NCBI GenBank assembly: GCA_023439505.1 | Contig: JAEXNR010000032.1 | Location: 124,001-188,000, forward strand | Origin: Bacillota bacterium | GTDB taxonomy: Bacteria > Bacillota > Clostridia > Lachnospirales > Lachnospiraceae | Direction: 5' to 3' | DNA: 64,000 nt | In this document: piece by piece, positions 17,183 through 25,343 of the stretch | Layout of the letters: every line of letters starts with the position of its first letter | Numbering within the stretch: position 1 is the stretch's first letter | Notes under the pieces: model-generated | The model's database searches: none | What the model saw: only the letters and a program-made list of their open reading frames with translations | What the model was told of the DNA's origin: nothing | Made by a program: the position numbers and the translations under genes

Positions 17183-17467
17183 ATGAGAGAAGCGGATTTT
17201 GAAAACTACTTGCTTACTGACGAAAAAATCGTTAGCAAAATAAAGGCTGTACGCTCACGTGTGAATAAAGCTCGAATGGTGGAGAGGCATTTTAAAATAT
17301 CGCTAGACGATATTGTTTGCGATGATGAAACTACTTATAAGACTCTACTCATTATAAAAGCAGAGATGAAAGATACCAATGGTAATATCTCAAATGCTTT
17401 GAGAAAGTATTATGTATTCGCAAATAACAAGAGATTTCCGGCGTTGGCTGATTACGAAAATAGATAG
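17183..17467 (+). CDS. Small operon protein of unknown function (94 residues)
   Basis: The ATG at 17183 has GGAG eight bases before it. The protein (READFENYLLTDEKIVSKIK, then KARMVERHFKISLDDIV and LRKYYVFANNKRFPAL) is basic at the N-terminus and has no known motif. It is packed between the cysteine desulfurase and the helicase, whose gene follows with almost no gap, so it is a true operon member. It may be a small DNA- or complex-binding subunit. Confidence 0.7.
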   Translation: MREADFENYLLTDEKIVSKIKAVRSRVNKARMVERHFKISLDDIVCDDETTYKTLLIIKAEMKDTNGNISNALRKYYVFANNKRFPALADYENR

Positions 17468-17479
17468 GTGGTGAAAAGG

Positions 17480-19702
17480 TTGAGCTTGAAAGAGGTAGAA
17501 ATTAAAAATGAATATAGGTCGTTAATTGATAATGTAGCAAAGGATTTTTATATTCCACTGCTTAAACAGGCAATTTATTACAAAAGAGCAGTCGGTTTTT
17601 TTTCATCCTCTGCGTTGGTGGAAATCTCAAAAGGGATTGCAGGGCTTATTGAGAATGGTGGAACTGTTCATCTTGTTGCTTCTCCATATCTCTCAGAGGA
17701 TGATGTGTCGGCAATTAAAAAAGGCTATGAAATGAGAGAAAAAATAATCGGCAATGCATTATTAAGGGAACTTCATGAGCCTACCACAGAGTATGATAAA
17801 AAACGGCTCAACCTTTTGGCAAACCTGATTGCTGAGGGTACATTGGATATAAAAATAGCTTTTACCGAACAAAACAGTGAGTTTGGAATGTATCACGAAA
17901 AAATGGGAATTATCCTTGACTCTGAGGGTAATAGAGTAGCATTTTCTGGCTCTATGAATGAGTCTGCAACAGCGATGTTCATAAATTATGAAACAATTGA
18001 TGTTTTCTGTTCCTGGAACGATGAGGACAGAGTGGCGGCGAAAGAAAATGCTTTTTCTTCTATTTGGAACAATTCTGAGCCCAACATTGAAACGATTGAT
18101 TTTCCAATGTTAAAAGAAGAAATTATCAATAAATACAAGAAGGCCGCACCTGATTTTCAGATTGACGCAAGAGAATATGAGGATACAGAGGCAACGAAAG
18201 TTAAAGAGGCGACTAATTATAAGTACAAAGTATCTTCTTATGATTCAGAGGCTGTCACAGCAATACCCGAGTATATAAAACTGCATGATTATCAAGTAGG
18301 CGCGATTGATGAGTGGGAAAGGAGAAATTATCGCGGTATCTTTGACATGGCTACGGGGACAGGTAAAACCTATACAGGACTCGGTGCTGCTGTAAGATTA
18401 TCTGAGAAATTGACGGGTAAATTGGCGATATTTATTGTCTGTCCATATCAGCATTTAGTTGAGCAATGGGTCGAGGACATTGTTGCTTTTGGAATGAAAC
18501 CCATAATTGGATATAGCGCATCTACTCAAAAGAATTGGAAAAAGCTCCTTGAAAATGCGGTGTTAGACCAAAAACTGCGAGTTAGGAACAGAGAATTTTT
18601 CTGCTTTATCAGTACCAATGCAACCTTTGCATCTACTTATGTGCAGGGGTATGTAGAGAAAATACGAGGTAATGCTTTGCTTATAGTGGATGAGGCTCAC
18701 AACTTTGGAGCAGCGTATCTCAGCAGAACATTATCAAATAAGTTTCCTTACCGACTTGCTCTGTCGGCGACCTTGAACAGGCATAATGATGAGGAAGGTA
18801 CAGCTAAATTATTTGACTATTTTGGCGAGAAGTGCATTGAATATCCTCTTGACCGAGCGATTGCAGAAAAGAAACTCACCCGTTACAAATACTATCCCGT
18901 TATAACGACCTTAAATGAAGCTGAACTTGCAAAATATACTGAGCTTTCTTATGAAATTGGCAAATGCATCATCAAAGGACGAAACACTAAGACAAAACTA
19001 AGTGAAAGAGGAAAAATTCTTGCTCTTGCACGAGCAAGGCTTGTAGCTGGAGCTGAGGATAAGATTATTAAACTACATGATTACATATTGCCATATGTAG
19101 ATGACACGCATATTTTAGTTTACTGCGGTGCAACAACGCTTCTTGCAGAAAACCAAGAATACTCAGATGTGGATACTGAGGATTTAAGGCAGATTGATGT
19201 TGTAACTGACTTGCTCGGAAACAAGCTTAATATGAAAGTGTCGCAATTTACATCGAGAGAGGATATGCCTGAACGAGAGATATTGAAACGTGAGTTTGCA
19301 GTTGGAGATAACTTACAAGCCCTTATTGCTATTAAGTGCCTTGATGAGGGTGTCAATATTCCTAAAATCAAGATAGCATTTATCTTAGCAAGCACTACTA
19401 ATCCCAAAGAATATATTCAACGCAGAGGGCGTGTATTGAGGCTGGCTGAAGGAAAAGACTTTGCAGTGATATATGACTTTATAACCCTTCCAAGACCACT
19501 CGACCATGTTCATTCATTGACGGAAGCACAAATGAAAAGGGATATTTCACTTGTTAAAAATGAGCTTTATCGGGCACAGGAGTTTGCTCGGATTTCGATG
19601 AATATGGCAGAAGCGGAATCAGCTATTGATGAAATTAAAGAAGCCTACAACATACAGGAAAGCTATATTACTTTCAAGGAGGATTTGGGTTATGAGCAAT
19701 GA
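17480..19702 (+). CDS. PLD-domain SF2 helicase
   Basis: About 740 residues. The N-terminal 230 are a phospholipase-D-like domain (YYKRAVGFFSSSALVEIS, then the HxK motif in MYHEKMGIILD and GSMNESATA). A superfamily 2 helicase follows: LHDYQVGAIDEW, Walker A MATGTGKTYTG, DEAHNFG, LALSATLNRHND, and QRRGRVLR in motif VI. Only one HxK motif is seen, so nuclease action would need a dimer. This is the probable effector or DNA translocase of the system. TTG 17480 is favoured over GTG 17468 because GGTGG lies before it. Its end overlaps the next small gene by 11 bases. Confidence 0.85.
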   Translation: MSLKEVEIKNEYRSLIDNVAKDFYIPLLKQAIYYKRAVGFFSSSALVEISKGIAGLIENGGTVHLVASPYLSEDDVSAIKKGYEMREKIIGNALLRELHEPTTEYDKKRLNLLANLIAEGTLDIKIAFTEQNSEFGMYHEKMGIILDSEGNRVAFSGSMNESATAMFINYETIDVFCSWNDEDRVAAKENAFSSIWNNSEPNIETIDFPMLKEEIINKYKKAAPDFQIDAREYEDTEATKVKEATNYKYKVSSYDSEAVTAIPEYIKLHDYQVGAIDEWERRNYRGIFDMATGTGKTYTGLGAAVRLSEKLTGKLAIFIVCPYQHLVEQWVEDIVAFGMKPIIGYSASTQKNWKKLLENAVLDQKLRVRNREFFCFISTNATFASTYVQGYVEKIRGNALLIVDEAHNFGAAYLSRTLSNKFPYRLALSATLNRHNDEEGTAKLFDYFGEKCIEYPLDRAIAEKKLTRYKYYPVITTLNEAELAKYTELSYEIGKCIIKGRNTKTKLSERGKILALARARLVAGAEDKIIKLHDYILPYVDDTHILVYCGATTLLAENQEYSDVDTEDLRQIDVVTDLLGNKLNMKVSQFTSREDMPEREILKREFAVGDNLQALIAIKCLDEGVNIPKIKIAFILASTTNPKEYIQRRGRVLRLAEGKDFAVIYDFITLPRPLDHVHSLTEAQMKRDISLVKNELYRAQEFARISMNMAEAESAIDEIKEAYNIQESYITFKEDLGYEQ

Positions 19703-19871
19703 AAACAAGATAATGGTCAACGGTATTGAAATTGATGCAGAGAAAGCTGAAAAAATGTTAAAAAAGCTTATTATGCGTGAAGCAACAAATATCAAGACCA
19801 AAGAAAAAAATGATGGGCAAATGGTTAGCATGATTAAGAAAATGATTGAGGAGGAAGTACAATGCTATTAA
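19692..19871 (+). CDS. Small bridging protein (59 residues)
   Basis: The ATG at 19692 has AAGGAGG upstream inside the helicase gene. The product (MVNGIEIDAEKAEKMLKKLI ... SMIKKMIEEEVQ) is helical and charged. It overlaps the helicase at its start and the DndD-like gene at its end by about ten bases each, so translation of the three is coupled. It may act as a small adaptor between helicase and SMC-type ATPase; that is inference from position. Confidence 0.7.
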   Translation: MSNENKIMVNGIEIDAEKAEKMLKKLIMREATNIKTKEKNDGQMVSMIKKMIEEEVQCY

Positions 19872-21874
19872 AATCAATCAAACTTAAAGACTTCCGACAA
19901 TTCATGGGTGACCAGCCACCTATTGTCTTTTCTGTTGACCCTCAAAAGAATGTCACCGTTATCATGGGAGAAAACGGCTCTGGTAAGACTACTCTTGCCC
20001 AAGCCTTTACTTGGTGTTTGTATGGAGATACCGATTTTGCAGACCAATTGGTATTGTGTAAAGCCACTGCTCAAAAAATGTTACCTAATAGTGAAGAAAT
20101 TGTCCGTGTCGAGCTTTCTCTCATACATAACAATATTGACTATACTATTATAAGAGAACAGAGGTATTCAAAGGATGGAACAGGCAATCTTAAACGGCCA
20201 AACAACACAGTGCTTCACATTGCATTCAAAAATAATGACGGACAGCGTGAATTTGTCAAGGATAGTGAAACTGAATGGCGCATGAAAGACATTTTGCCTA
20301 AAGAATTATCGAAGTATTTCTTTTTTGATGGTGAGCGTATCGGCAACATGAGTAAAGAGATTCGTAAAGGCAGGAGTCAAGAATTTGCACAGGCAGTCAG
20401 GGGACTTTTAGGGCTTAATGCACTTATAGCAGCACTGGAACATCTAAAAGCAAGAGCACCCAAGATATCTGTCATGCGTAGTTATGACGAAAGTTATGAT
20501 GCAAGAAGCGATGTAAAGTTTGCTCAATATAATCGGGAAATTGAAGAATACGACAATAAAATTGTAAAAATTGAACAGCGTTTGGCTGAAATTGAAAATG
20601 AAGAACTCTTATCGCAAGATAAATGTACGGAGTTAAATTTGCGTATAAAGGATAATGCTGAAAGTGAGCCTTTGACAAAGGAAAAGGACAGGCTACGACA
20701 AAAGCTTAATGGCTTAACTCAGCAAAAAGCAAACAGTTCATCAACTATGCTCAAAACTTTCAACAGCAGAAGTCCGGCATACCTTGCAAAGAAGCTGATG
20801 AAAGATGCTCTACAATCATTATCTGAAGCAGATAAATTGGATAAGGGTATCCCTGATATTCACAAAAGGACAATTGATTTTTTAATCAACCGTAAAACTT
20901 GCTTGTGTGGTACACATATTGAGCCTGAAACTGATGTTTATGGCGGGAACAGTGCTTATAAGACATTAAAAGAAGTGCTTGACTTCATACCGCCTAAATC
21001 TATCGGCTCTCTGATTGGTCAATTTGTACGTGAATGTGAGATAAAAAGCAACGGAACAGATACCCTTTTTGAAGAAATTTCTGAAAAATACAGTGTTATT
21101 AGGGATTTTGAGGAAAACTATGCTTCTATGGAAAATGATATTAAGATGATAGAAAGCCGCTTGAAAAATATGGAGAACGTCGGTGAACTTCAAAAGGACC
21201 TTATGAAGTACGAACGCCGTTTAAGAGAGCTTAAAGCTGAACGTGACTCGCAAAATCAACTCAAGGGTAGTTTGGAAAAGGATAAAGAACGCCGTATTAC
21301 TGAGCGACATGAATTAAGCCTAAAAGATGAGAACAACAAGCGAATTGAAGTATATAAGGCTTACACGCAATATATGTATGATGCCCTTAATAACTTATAT
21401 ACTGCAAAGGAAGCTGAAACGAGGGCGGAACTTGAAAGCTCAATTAACGAAATATTCCGTAGCATTTACAACGGAGGCTTTTCATTAGCAATTGATGAAA
21501 AATATAACATTCAAATTATTGTTAATGATTATGCCGGATATACAGATGAAGTAGAAACCTCAACAGCGCAGAGCATTTCTGTGATTTTTGCGTTTATTGC
21601 AGGAGTTATAAAAATGGCACGAGAGCGAAATCTGGAGAGTGAAATGCTAGTGTCAGAGCCGTATCCTCTTGTTATGGACGCACCTTTATCAGCATTTGAC
21701 AAGACAAGGATAAAAACAGTCTGCGATGCTTTGCCCAAGGTTGCGGAGCAAGTTATTATCTTTATCAAAGATACAGATGGAGAACTTGCCGAAAATTATA
21801 TGAGTGATAAGGTAGGAAACCGCTATGAGTTCGATAAAAAGAACGAATTTGAAACTTACTTAATAACGAGGTGA
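19862..21874 (+). CDS. DndD-like SMC/Rad50-type ATPase
   Basis: A 670-residue ABC ATPase with a split head: KLKDFRQFMGDQP, Walker A GENGSGKTTLAQAFTW at 36-51, KYFFFDGERIGNM near 151-163 (a DndD hallmark), a coiled coil broken by a CxC zinc-hook-like motif (KTCLCGTHIEPE, 345-356), then the signature region ETSTAQSISVIFAFIAGV and Walker B PLVMDAPLSAFD. In Dnd systems DndD hydrolyses ATP to open or bend DNA for sulfur insertion. Ribosome site GAGGAAG lies in the preceding gene. Next gene starts at its stop. Confidence 0.85.
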   Translation: MLLKSIKLKDFRQFMGDQPPIVFSVDPQKNVTVIMGENGSGKTTLAQAFTWCLYGDTDFADQLVLCKATAQKMLPNSEEIVRVELSLIHNNIDYTIIREQRYSKDGTGNLKRPNNTVLHIAFKNNDGQREFVKDSETEWRMKDILPKELSKYFFFDGERIGNMSKEIRKGRSQEFAQAVRGLLGLNALIAALEHLKARAPKISVMRSYDESYDARSDVKFAQYNREIEEYDNKIVKIEQRLAEIENEELLSQDKCTELNLRIKDNAESEPLTKEKDRLRQKLNGLTQQKANSSSTMLKTFNSRSPAYLAKKLMKDALQSLSEADKLDKGIPDIHKRTIDFLINRKTCLCGTHIEPETDVYGGNSAYKTLKEVLDFIPPKSIGSLIGQFVRECEIKSNGTDTLFEEISEKYSVIRDFEENYASMENDIKMIESRLKNMENVGELQKDLMKYERRLRELKAERDSQNQLKGSLEKDKERRITERHELSLKDENNKRIEVYKAYTQYMYDALNNLYTAKEAETRAELESSINEIFRSIYNGGFSLAIDEKYNIQIIVNDYAGYTDEVETSTAQSISVIFAFIAGVIKMARERNLESEMLVSEPYPLVMDAPLSAFDKTRIKTVCDALPKVAEQVIIFIKDTDGELAENYMSDKVGNRYEFDKKNEFETYLITR

Positions 21875-21879
21875 ACACA

Positions 21880-22407
21880 ATGTTTGATAAAGAATATTCA
21901 TTCCGTGGCTCTCATGCCGAGAAAGTTAATAGACTAACAGCAGAGTTTGATAATAAGGGAAATAAGCTCTTTACAAGAAACTATGATGTATATCTAATCG
22001 CACCTGTTGTCGGTTTTTTATATGGAGTAAAAGCTGATTTGGATAAAGATGGTGGCAAGGACACCAAGATTTTCGGTGATATTTTAATAAAGAACAAAGA
22101 TGACTTGCTATTTAACTATCGATTGATTATGCTACTTGACAAGAATAATGAGCCTAATATTGACGAAAGAGTAAATAAGGCCTTTCGCTATTACGGCGAT
22201 GAAAAGGCTAAGTATGATGAGGAACTATACGAGCAATATGTTCGTGGTGGTGTTGACAAGTTGTATGAAAAACTAATTGGAACAGCAAAAAACAGCGAGG
22301 ATTATTTGCGTAATCTTTACTATTTCATGGACGAAGTCGATGATAGATACAACCGAGCAATAAGTGCGGATAGTATTCTTGACTTATGCAGACTTAACAA
22401 GAATTAG
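21880..22407 (+). CDS. Small protein in the DndE position
   Basis: A 175-residue protein starting at ATG 21880 (GAGGTG upstream). Early segment EYSFRGSHAEKVNRLTAEF, then NYDVYLIAPVVGFLYGVKAD, which may form a hydrophobic helix pair, then a charged helical C-terminus. I do not recognise a domain. Position directly after a DndD-like gene and a small size fit a DndE counterpart (DndE binds nicked duplex DNA), but it is longer than DndE and sequence likeness is not evident. Confidence 0.6.
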   Translation: MFDKEYSFRGSHAEKVNRLTAEFDNKGNKLFTRNYDVYLIAPVVGFLYGVKADLDKDGGKDTKIFGDILIKNKDDLLFNYRLIMLLDKNNEPNIDERVNKAFRYYGDEKAKYDEELYEQYVRGGVDKLYEKLIGTAKNSEDYLRNLYYFMDEVDDRYNRAISADSILDLCRLNKN

Positions 22408-22434
22408 TATGTGCTGGAAGTAAGGAGTGGGAAC

Positions 22435-23502
22435 GTGCATCAAAAGATTATTGACAAACTATATAGCATATATAAAGAGAATGGCTATGTTAGCGAAGAT
22501 AGTGTTTATGATGCACTTGATGAAAACAAATTGCCGTTGGACGAAGTAAACATCCTCTGTAATACTCTTCTGTCGATGGGAGTTATCATAAAATTAGACG
22601 ATTATGATGAGGATGCTGCTGTGTATGACCGCAGCCAAACCGATTATGAGCAGCTATACGATGAAGCAATTTCTATTGACCATTCGCTTGCACCATTTAT
22701 AGATAAAATAAAAGAAATCAAACCTCCACAGTACAGAGAATGGCAAACACTTATGCCTTCTGCACAAAGTGGTAATCTATATTCAAGAGATAGGATTGTA
22801 TCAATGTATTTGAGGTTAGTGGTAAAAATAGCGGTAGGGCATTATAAAAAATATGGTATGTCACTATCCGATGCAGTACAAGATGGTTGCGTCGGATTGG
22901 TTGTGGCTCTTGAAAAATATGAGGCTGGGCATCATAACAATTTCGTACAACATGCCTCATTATGGATACGGCAGCATATAATGCGTAAAGCTGACCCTGC
23001 TAATTCCCTGATTTATTATCCAGCGCATTATAAAGACCGCTTATTCTCTGCGTATGAAATTTACAATGTTCACGATTGCGAAATGTGTGGAAGTAGTTTA
23101 TATTGTCCAAATTTGCTTGGTCTAATTTCCGATAATTTATGTTGTGATTATCAAGAAGCAGTTATGCTTTTAACTCGGTTAATTCCTATGAACAGCATTG
23201 ATGAAATCCTTGATACAGATGATGGGCTTTTTACGGATAGAGGTAAGTTTACTGAGCAATTAATGGAATGCGTTACTTATGAGGAATTATGTTTTGGCGT
23301 TGATAACATCTTGAAATCGCTGAAAAAACGTGAGGAGGAAGTGCTGCGGCTACGATATGGTTTTTATGATGGTGGAGTTAAAACATTAGAAGATATTGGG
23401 AAAATATACAGTTTAACACGAGAGCGTGTAAGACAAATTGAAGTAAAAGCACTACAAAGATTACGAAATCAAGAAAGCGTTAAGCGTCTCGAGAGTTTCT
23501 AG
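22435..23502 (+). CDS. Sigma-70-like factor with cysteine cluster
   Basis: About 355 residues from GTG 22435, which follows AAGGAG. Order: a region 1.1-like helical domain (LYSIYKENGYVSEDSVYDAL), region 2 (RLVVKIAVGHYKKYG, LSDAVQDGCVGLVVALEKYE, FVQHASLWIRQHIMR), a linker with cysteines in pattern C-x2-C-x5-C-x11-CC near 215-237, and region 4 (EEEVLRLRYGFYDGG, TLEDIGKIYSLTRERVRQIE). The parts have the look of a primary-type sigma factor, not an ECF. The cysteine cluster is not a feature of usual sigma factors and may bind zinc or sense redox. It may direct RNA polymerase to promoters of this system or be a phage-transcription trap. Confidence 0.8.
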   Translation: MHQKIIDKLYSIYKENGYVSEDSVYDALDENKLPLDEVNILCNTLLSMGVIIKLDDYDEDAAVYDRSQTDYEQLYDEAISIDHSLAPFIDKIKEIKPPQYREWQTLMPSAQSGNLYSRDRIVSMYLRLVVKIAVGHYKKYGMSLSDAVQDGCVGLVVALEKYEAGHHNNFVQHASLWIRQHIMRKADPANSLIYYPAHYKDRLFSAYEIYNVHDCEMCGSSLYCPNLLGLISDNLCCDYQEAVMLLTRLIPMNSIDEILDTDDGLFTDRGKFTEQLMECVTYEELCFGVDNILKSLKKREEEVLRLRYGFYDGGVKTLEDIGKIYSLTRERVRQIEVKALQRLRNQESVKRLESF

Positions 23503-23606
23503 TAAGAAATGAATTAGCTTTATGGAAAAAATGTCTTAAATGGGGGCAATACATAGTAAGAGTTCCCATCATTGGCTAAATACGAAAGCAAATAGGAGAT
23601 AAAAAA

Positions 23607-25334
23607 GTGGATACATCGATATTAAAGAGCTGTATGATGAATTTCAGCTTGGAGTCACTAAAGCGGTTTTTAGGCATGAGTTTAGTAGATACTTTGCTTG
23701 AATGGACTTCTGATAGTAAAACACCATTCACTAAATCAAACTTAGCAGATATGATTATTACTGTTCATGGTCTTAATATATTGAAAAGTAATAGTTATAG
23801 GAAGGCATTGTTTGCGACATTTCAAAAAAGCGACCTTATTTCAATTGGTCGCTTGATGGACATTTCTGGAGGTACAAATGCAGAATTATTGATGATTATT
23901 GATAAAGCCTCAAGTGTTGTTTGGCGAAATAGCAAGGTCAATCAGGCTGTATTAGAAATTCTAAATATTAGTGTCGATGTGTTTGAAAAGACTACTGTTG
24001 AAGATTTAACATTATATACTGTTACTTCTGCGGATAGATTTTATGAATTACTTGATTATCAATTTGTAATTAAGCAGCGTATTTTGAACGAACTTAATGC
24101 AAGTTCAGAATTGAGTCGTATGCTTGTTCATATGCCGACAGGAACCGGAAAAACAAAAACAGCTATGCACACCATTTGTCATTATTACAACTTTAATTTA
24201 AAGAAATCTGGTTTAATATTATGGGTAGCACATACTACGGAGCTTTTACAACAAGCATTTGATACATTTAACGTAGTGTGGAAACATTTGGGCAGTGGTA
24301 ATGTCGTTGCTTGTAAGCTATGGGGAACACATTCAATAAATGAGTCAGAATTTGATTATGATGGTATTGCTTTTTGCGGAATACAAAAACTTATGAGTAT
24401 TTCTACATCGTCCCCCGATATACTAAGCAAATTGATTGAAAAATGCAGACTCATAGTTTTTGATGAAGCTCATAAGGCTGCCGCATCTGAAACGAGAGAC
24501 ATCATCGAAAAATTTATGATTAAGAAGCATGATATGTGCGATAGGGCTTTGTTAGGACTTACCGCTACTCCCGGACGATTTACTGAATTAAACGTAGGAA
24601 ATGATTTATTGGCTTCGATGTTTGGCAACAAGATAATTCAAATTGATGCTGAAATTATGAACTATATCAATATGTCAAAGATTGATGCCTTAAATACGGA
24701 AGTGGAAGACGATATAATAGCTTATTTTCAAAAGAAGCGTATTTTAGCTAAGGTGAAAAAAGAACAGTTGACTTATCCCGATGGTCTTAATCCAAGAGAA
24801 TTAAGAAATATCAAAATAACGGCTACACAAAACGGATATGATGATTTCACTGATAAGGCACTTGAAGTAATTGGAAGAAATAAAAGCAGGAATTTGGCAA
24901 TAATGCAGCGGTTGTGGGAACTAAATAGCCAAGATATACCGACAATCGTATTTGCTTGTTCTGTTGAACATGGACAACTCTTATCTTCAATGCTTTCCAT
25001 TGAAGGAATACCGAATACTCTTGTAATTGGTGCTATGCTTCCACAGGACAGGGTCAGTGCAATTTCAGCTTTTAAGGATATCGACAATCCAATAAACATT
25101 TTGATAAACTACGAGGTGCTTACAACAGGTTTTGACTCTACAAATATTAAGTGCGTATTTATTGCAAGACCAACTCAGTCCGTTGTTTTGTACAGCCAGA
25201 TGTTGGGCAGAGGGCTTAGAGGTCCTCAAATGGGCGGCAATGAAGAATGTCTACTCATTGATATTAAAGATAATCTTGAAAAATACAATGAAAGTCTGGC
25301 TTTTAGCCATTTCAACAACTATTGGAAGGTATAG
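23607..25334 (+). CDS. SF2 DEAD/DEAH helicase
   Basis: A 575-residue protein from GTG 23607, eight bases after AGGAG. N-terminal 150 residues are helical and unrecognised. The helicase core has Walker A VHMPTGTGKTKTAMHT, LWVAHTTELLQQAF, VFDEAHKAAA, LGLTATPGRF, and motifs V-VI in EVLTTGFDSTNIKCVF and YSQMLGRGLRGPQ. Distinct from the PLD helicase upstream. It is followed after nine bases by a GHKL ATPase, so these two may form a unit of their own. A gap of about 100 bases separates it from the sigma gene, so it may have a separate promoter. Confidence 0.85.
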   Translation: MDTSILKSCMMNFSLESLKRFLGMSLVDTLLEWTSDSKTPFTKSNLADMIITVHGLNILKSNSYRKALFATFQKSDLISIGRLMDISGGTNAELLMIIDKASSVVWRNSKVNQAVLEILNISVDVFEKTTVEDLTLYTVTSADRFYELLDYQFVIKQRILNELNASSELSRMLVHMPTGTGKTKTAMHTICHYYNFNLKKSGLILWVAHTTELLQQAFDTFNVVWKHLGSGNVVACKLWGTHSINESEFDYDGIAFCGIQKLMSISTSSPDILSKLIEKCRLIVFDEAHKAAASETRDIIEKFMIKKHDMCDRALLGLTATPGRFTELNVGNDLLASMFGNKIIQIDAEIMNYINMSKIDALNTEVEDDIIAYFQKKRILAKVKKEQLTYPDGLNPRELRNIKITATQNGYDDFTDKALEVIGRNKSRNLAIMQRLWELNSQDIPTIVFACSVEHGQLLSSMLSIEGIPNTLVIGAMLPQDRVSAISAFKDIDNPINILINYEVLTTGFDSTNIKCVFIARPTQSVVLYSQMLGRGLRGPQMGGNEECLLIDIKDNLEKYNESLAFSHFNNYWKV

Positions 25335-25343
25335 GTGAAAAAT

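Noticed and set aside
7606..22407. Calling the operon a canonical Dnd or Ssp system
   Set aside because: No DndB (DGQHR), no clear DndE, no DptFGH, SspB or SspE; extra families are present. Only Dnd-like parts can be claimed.
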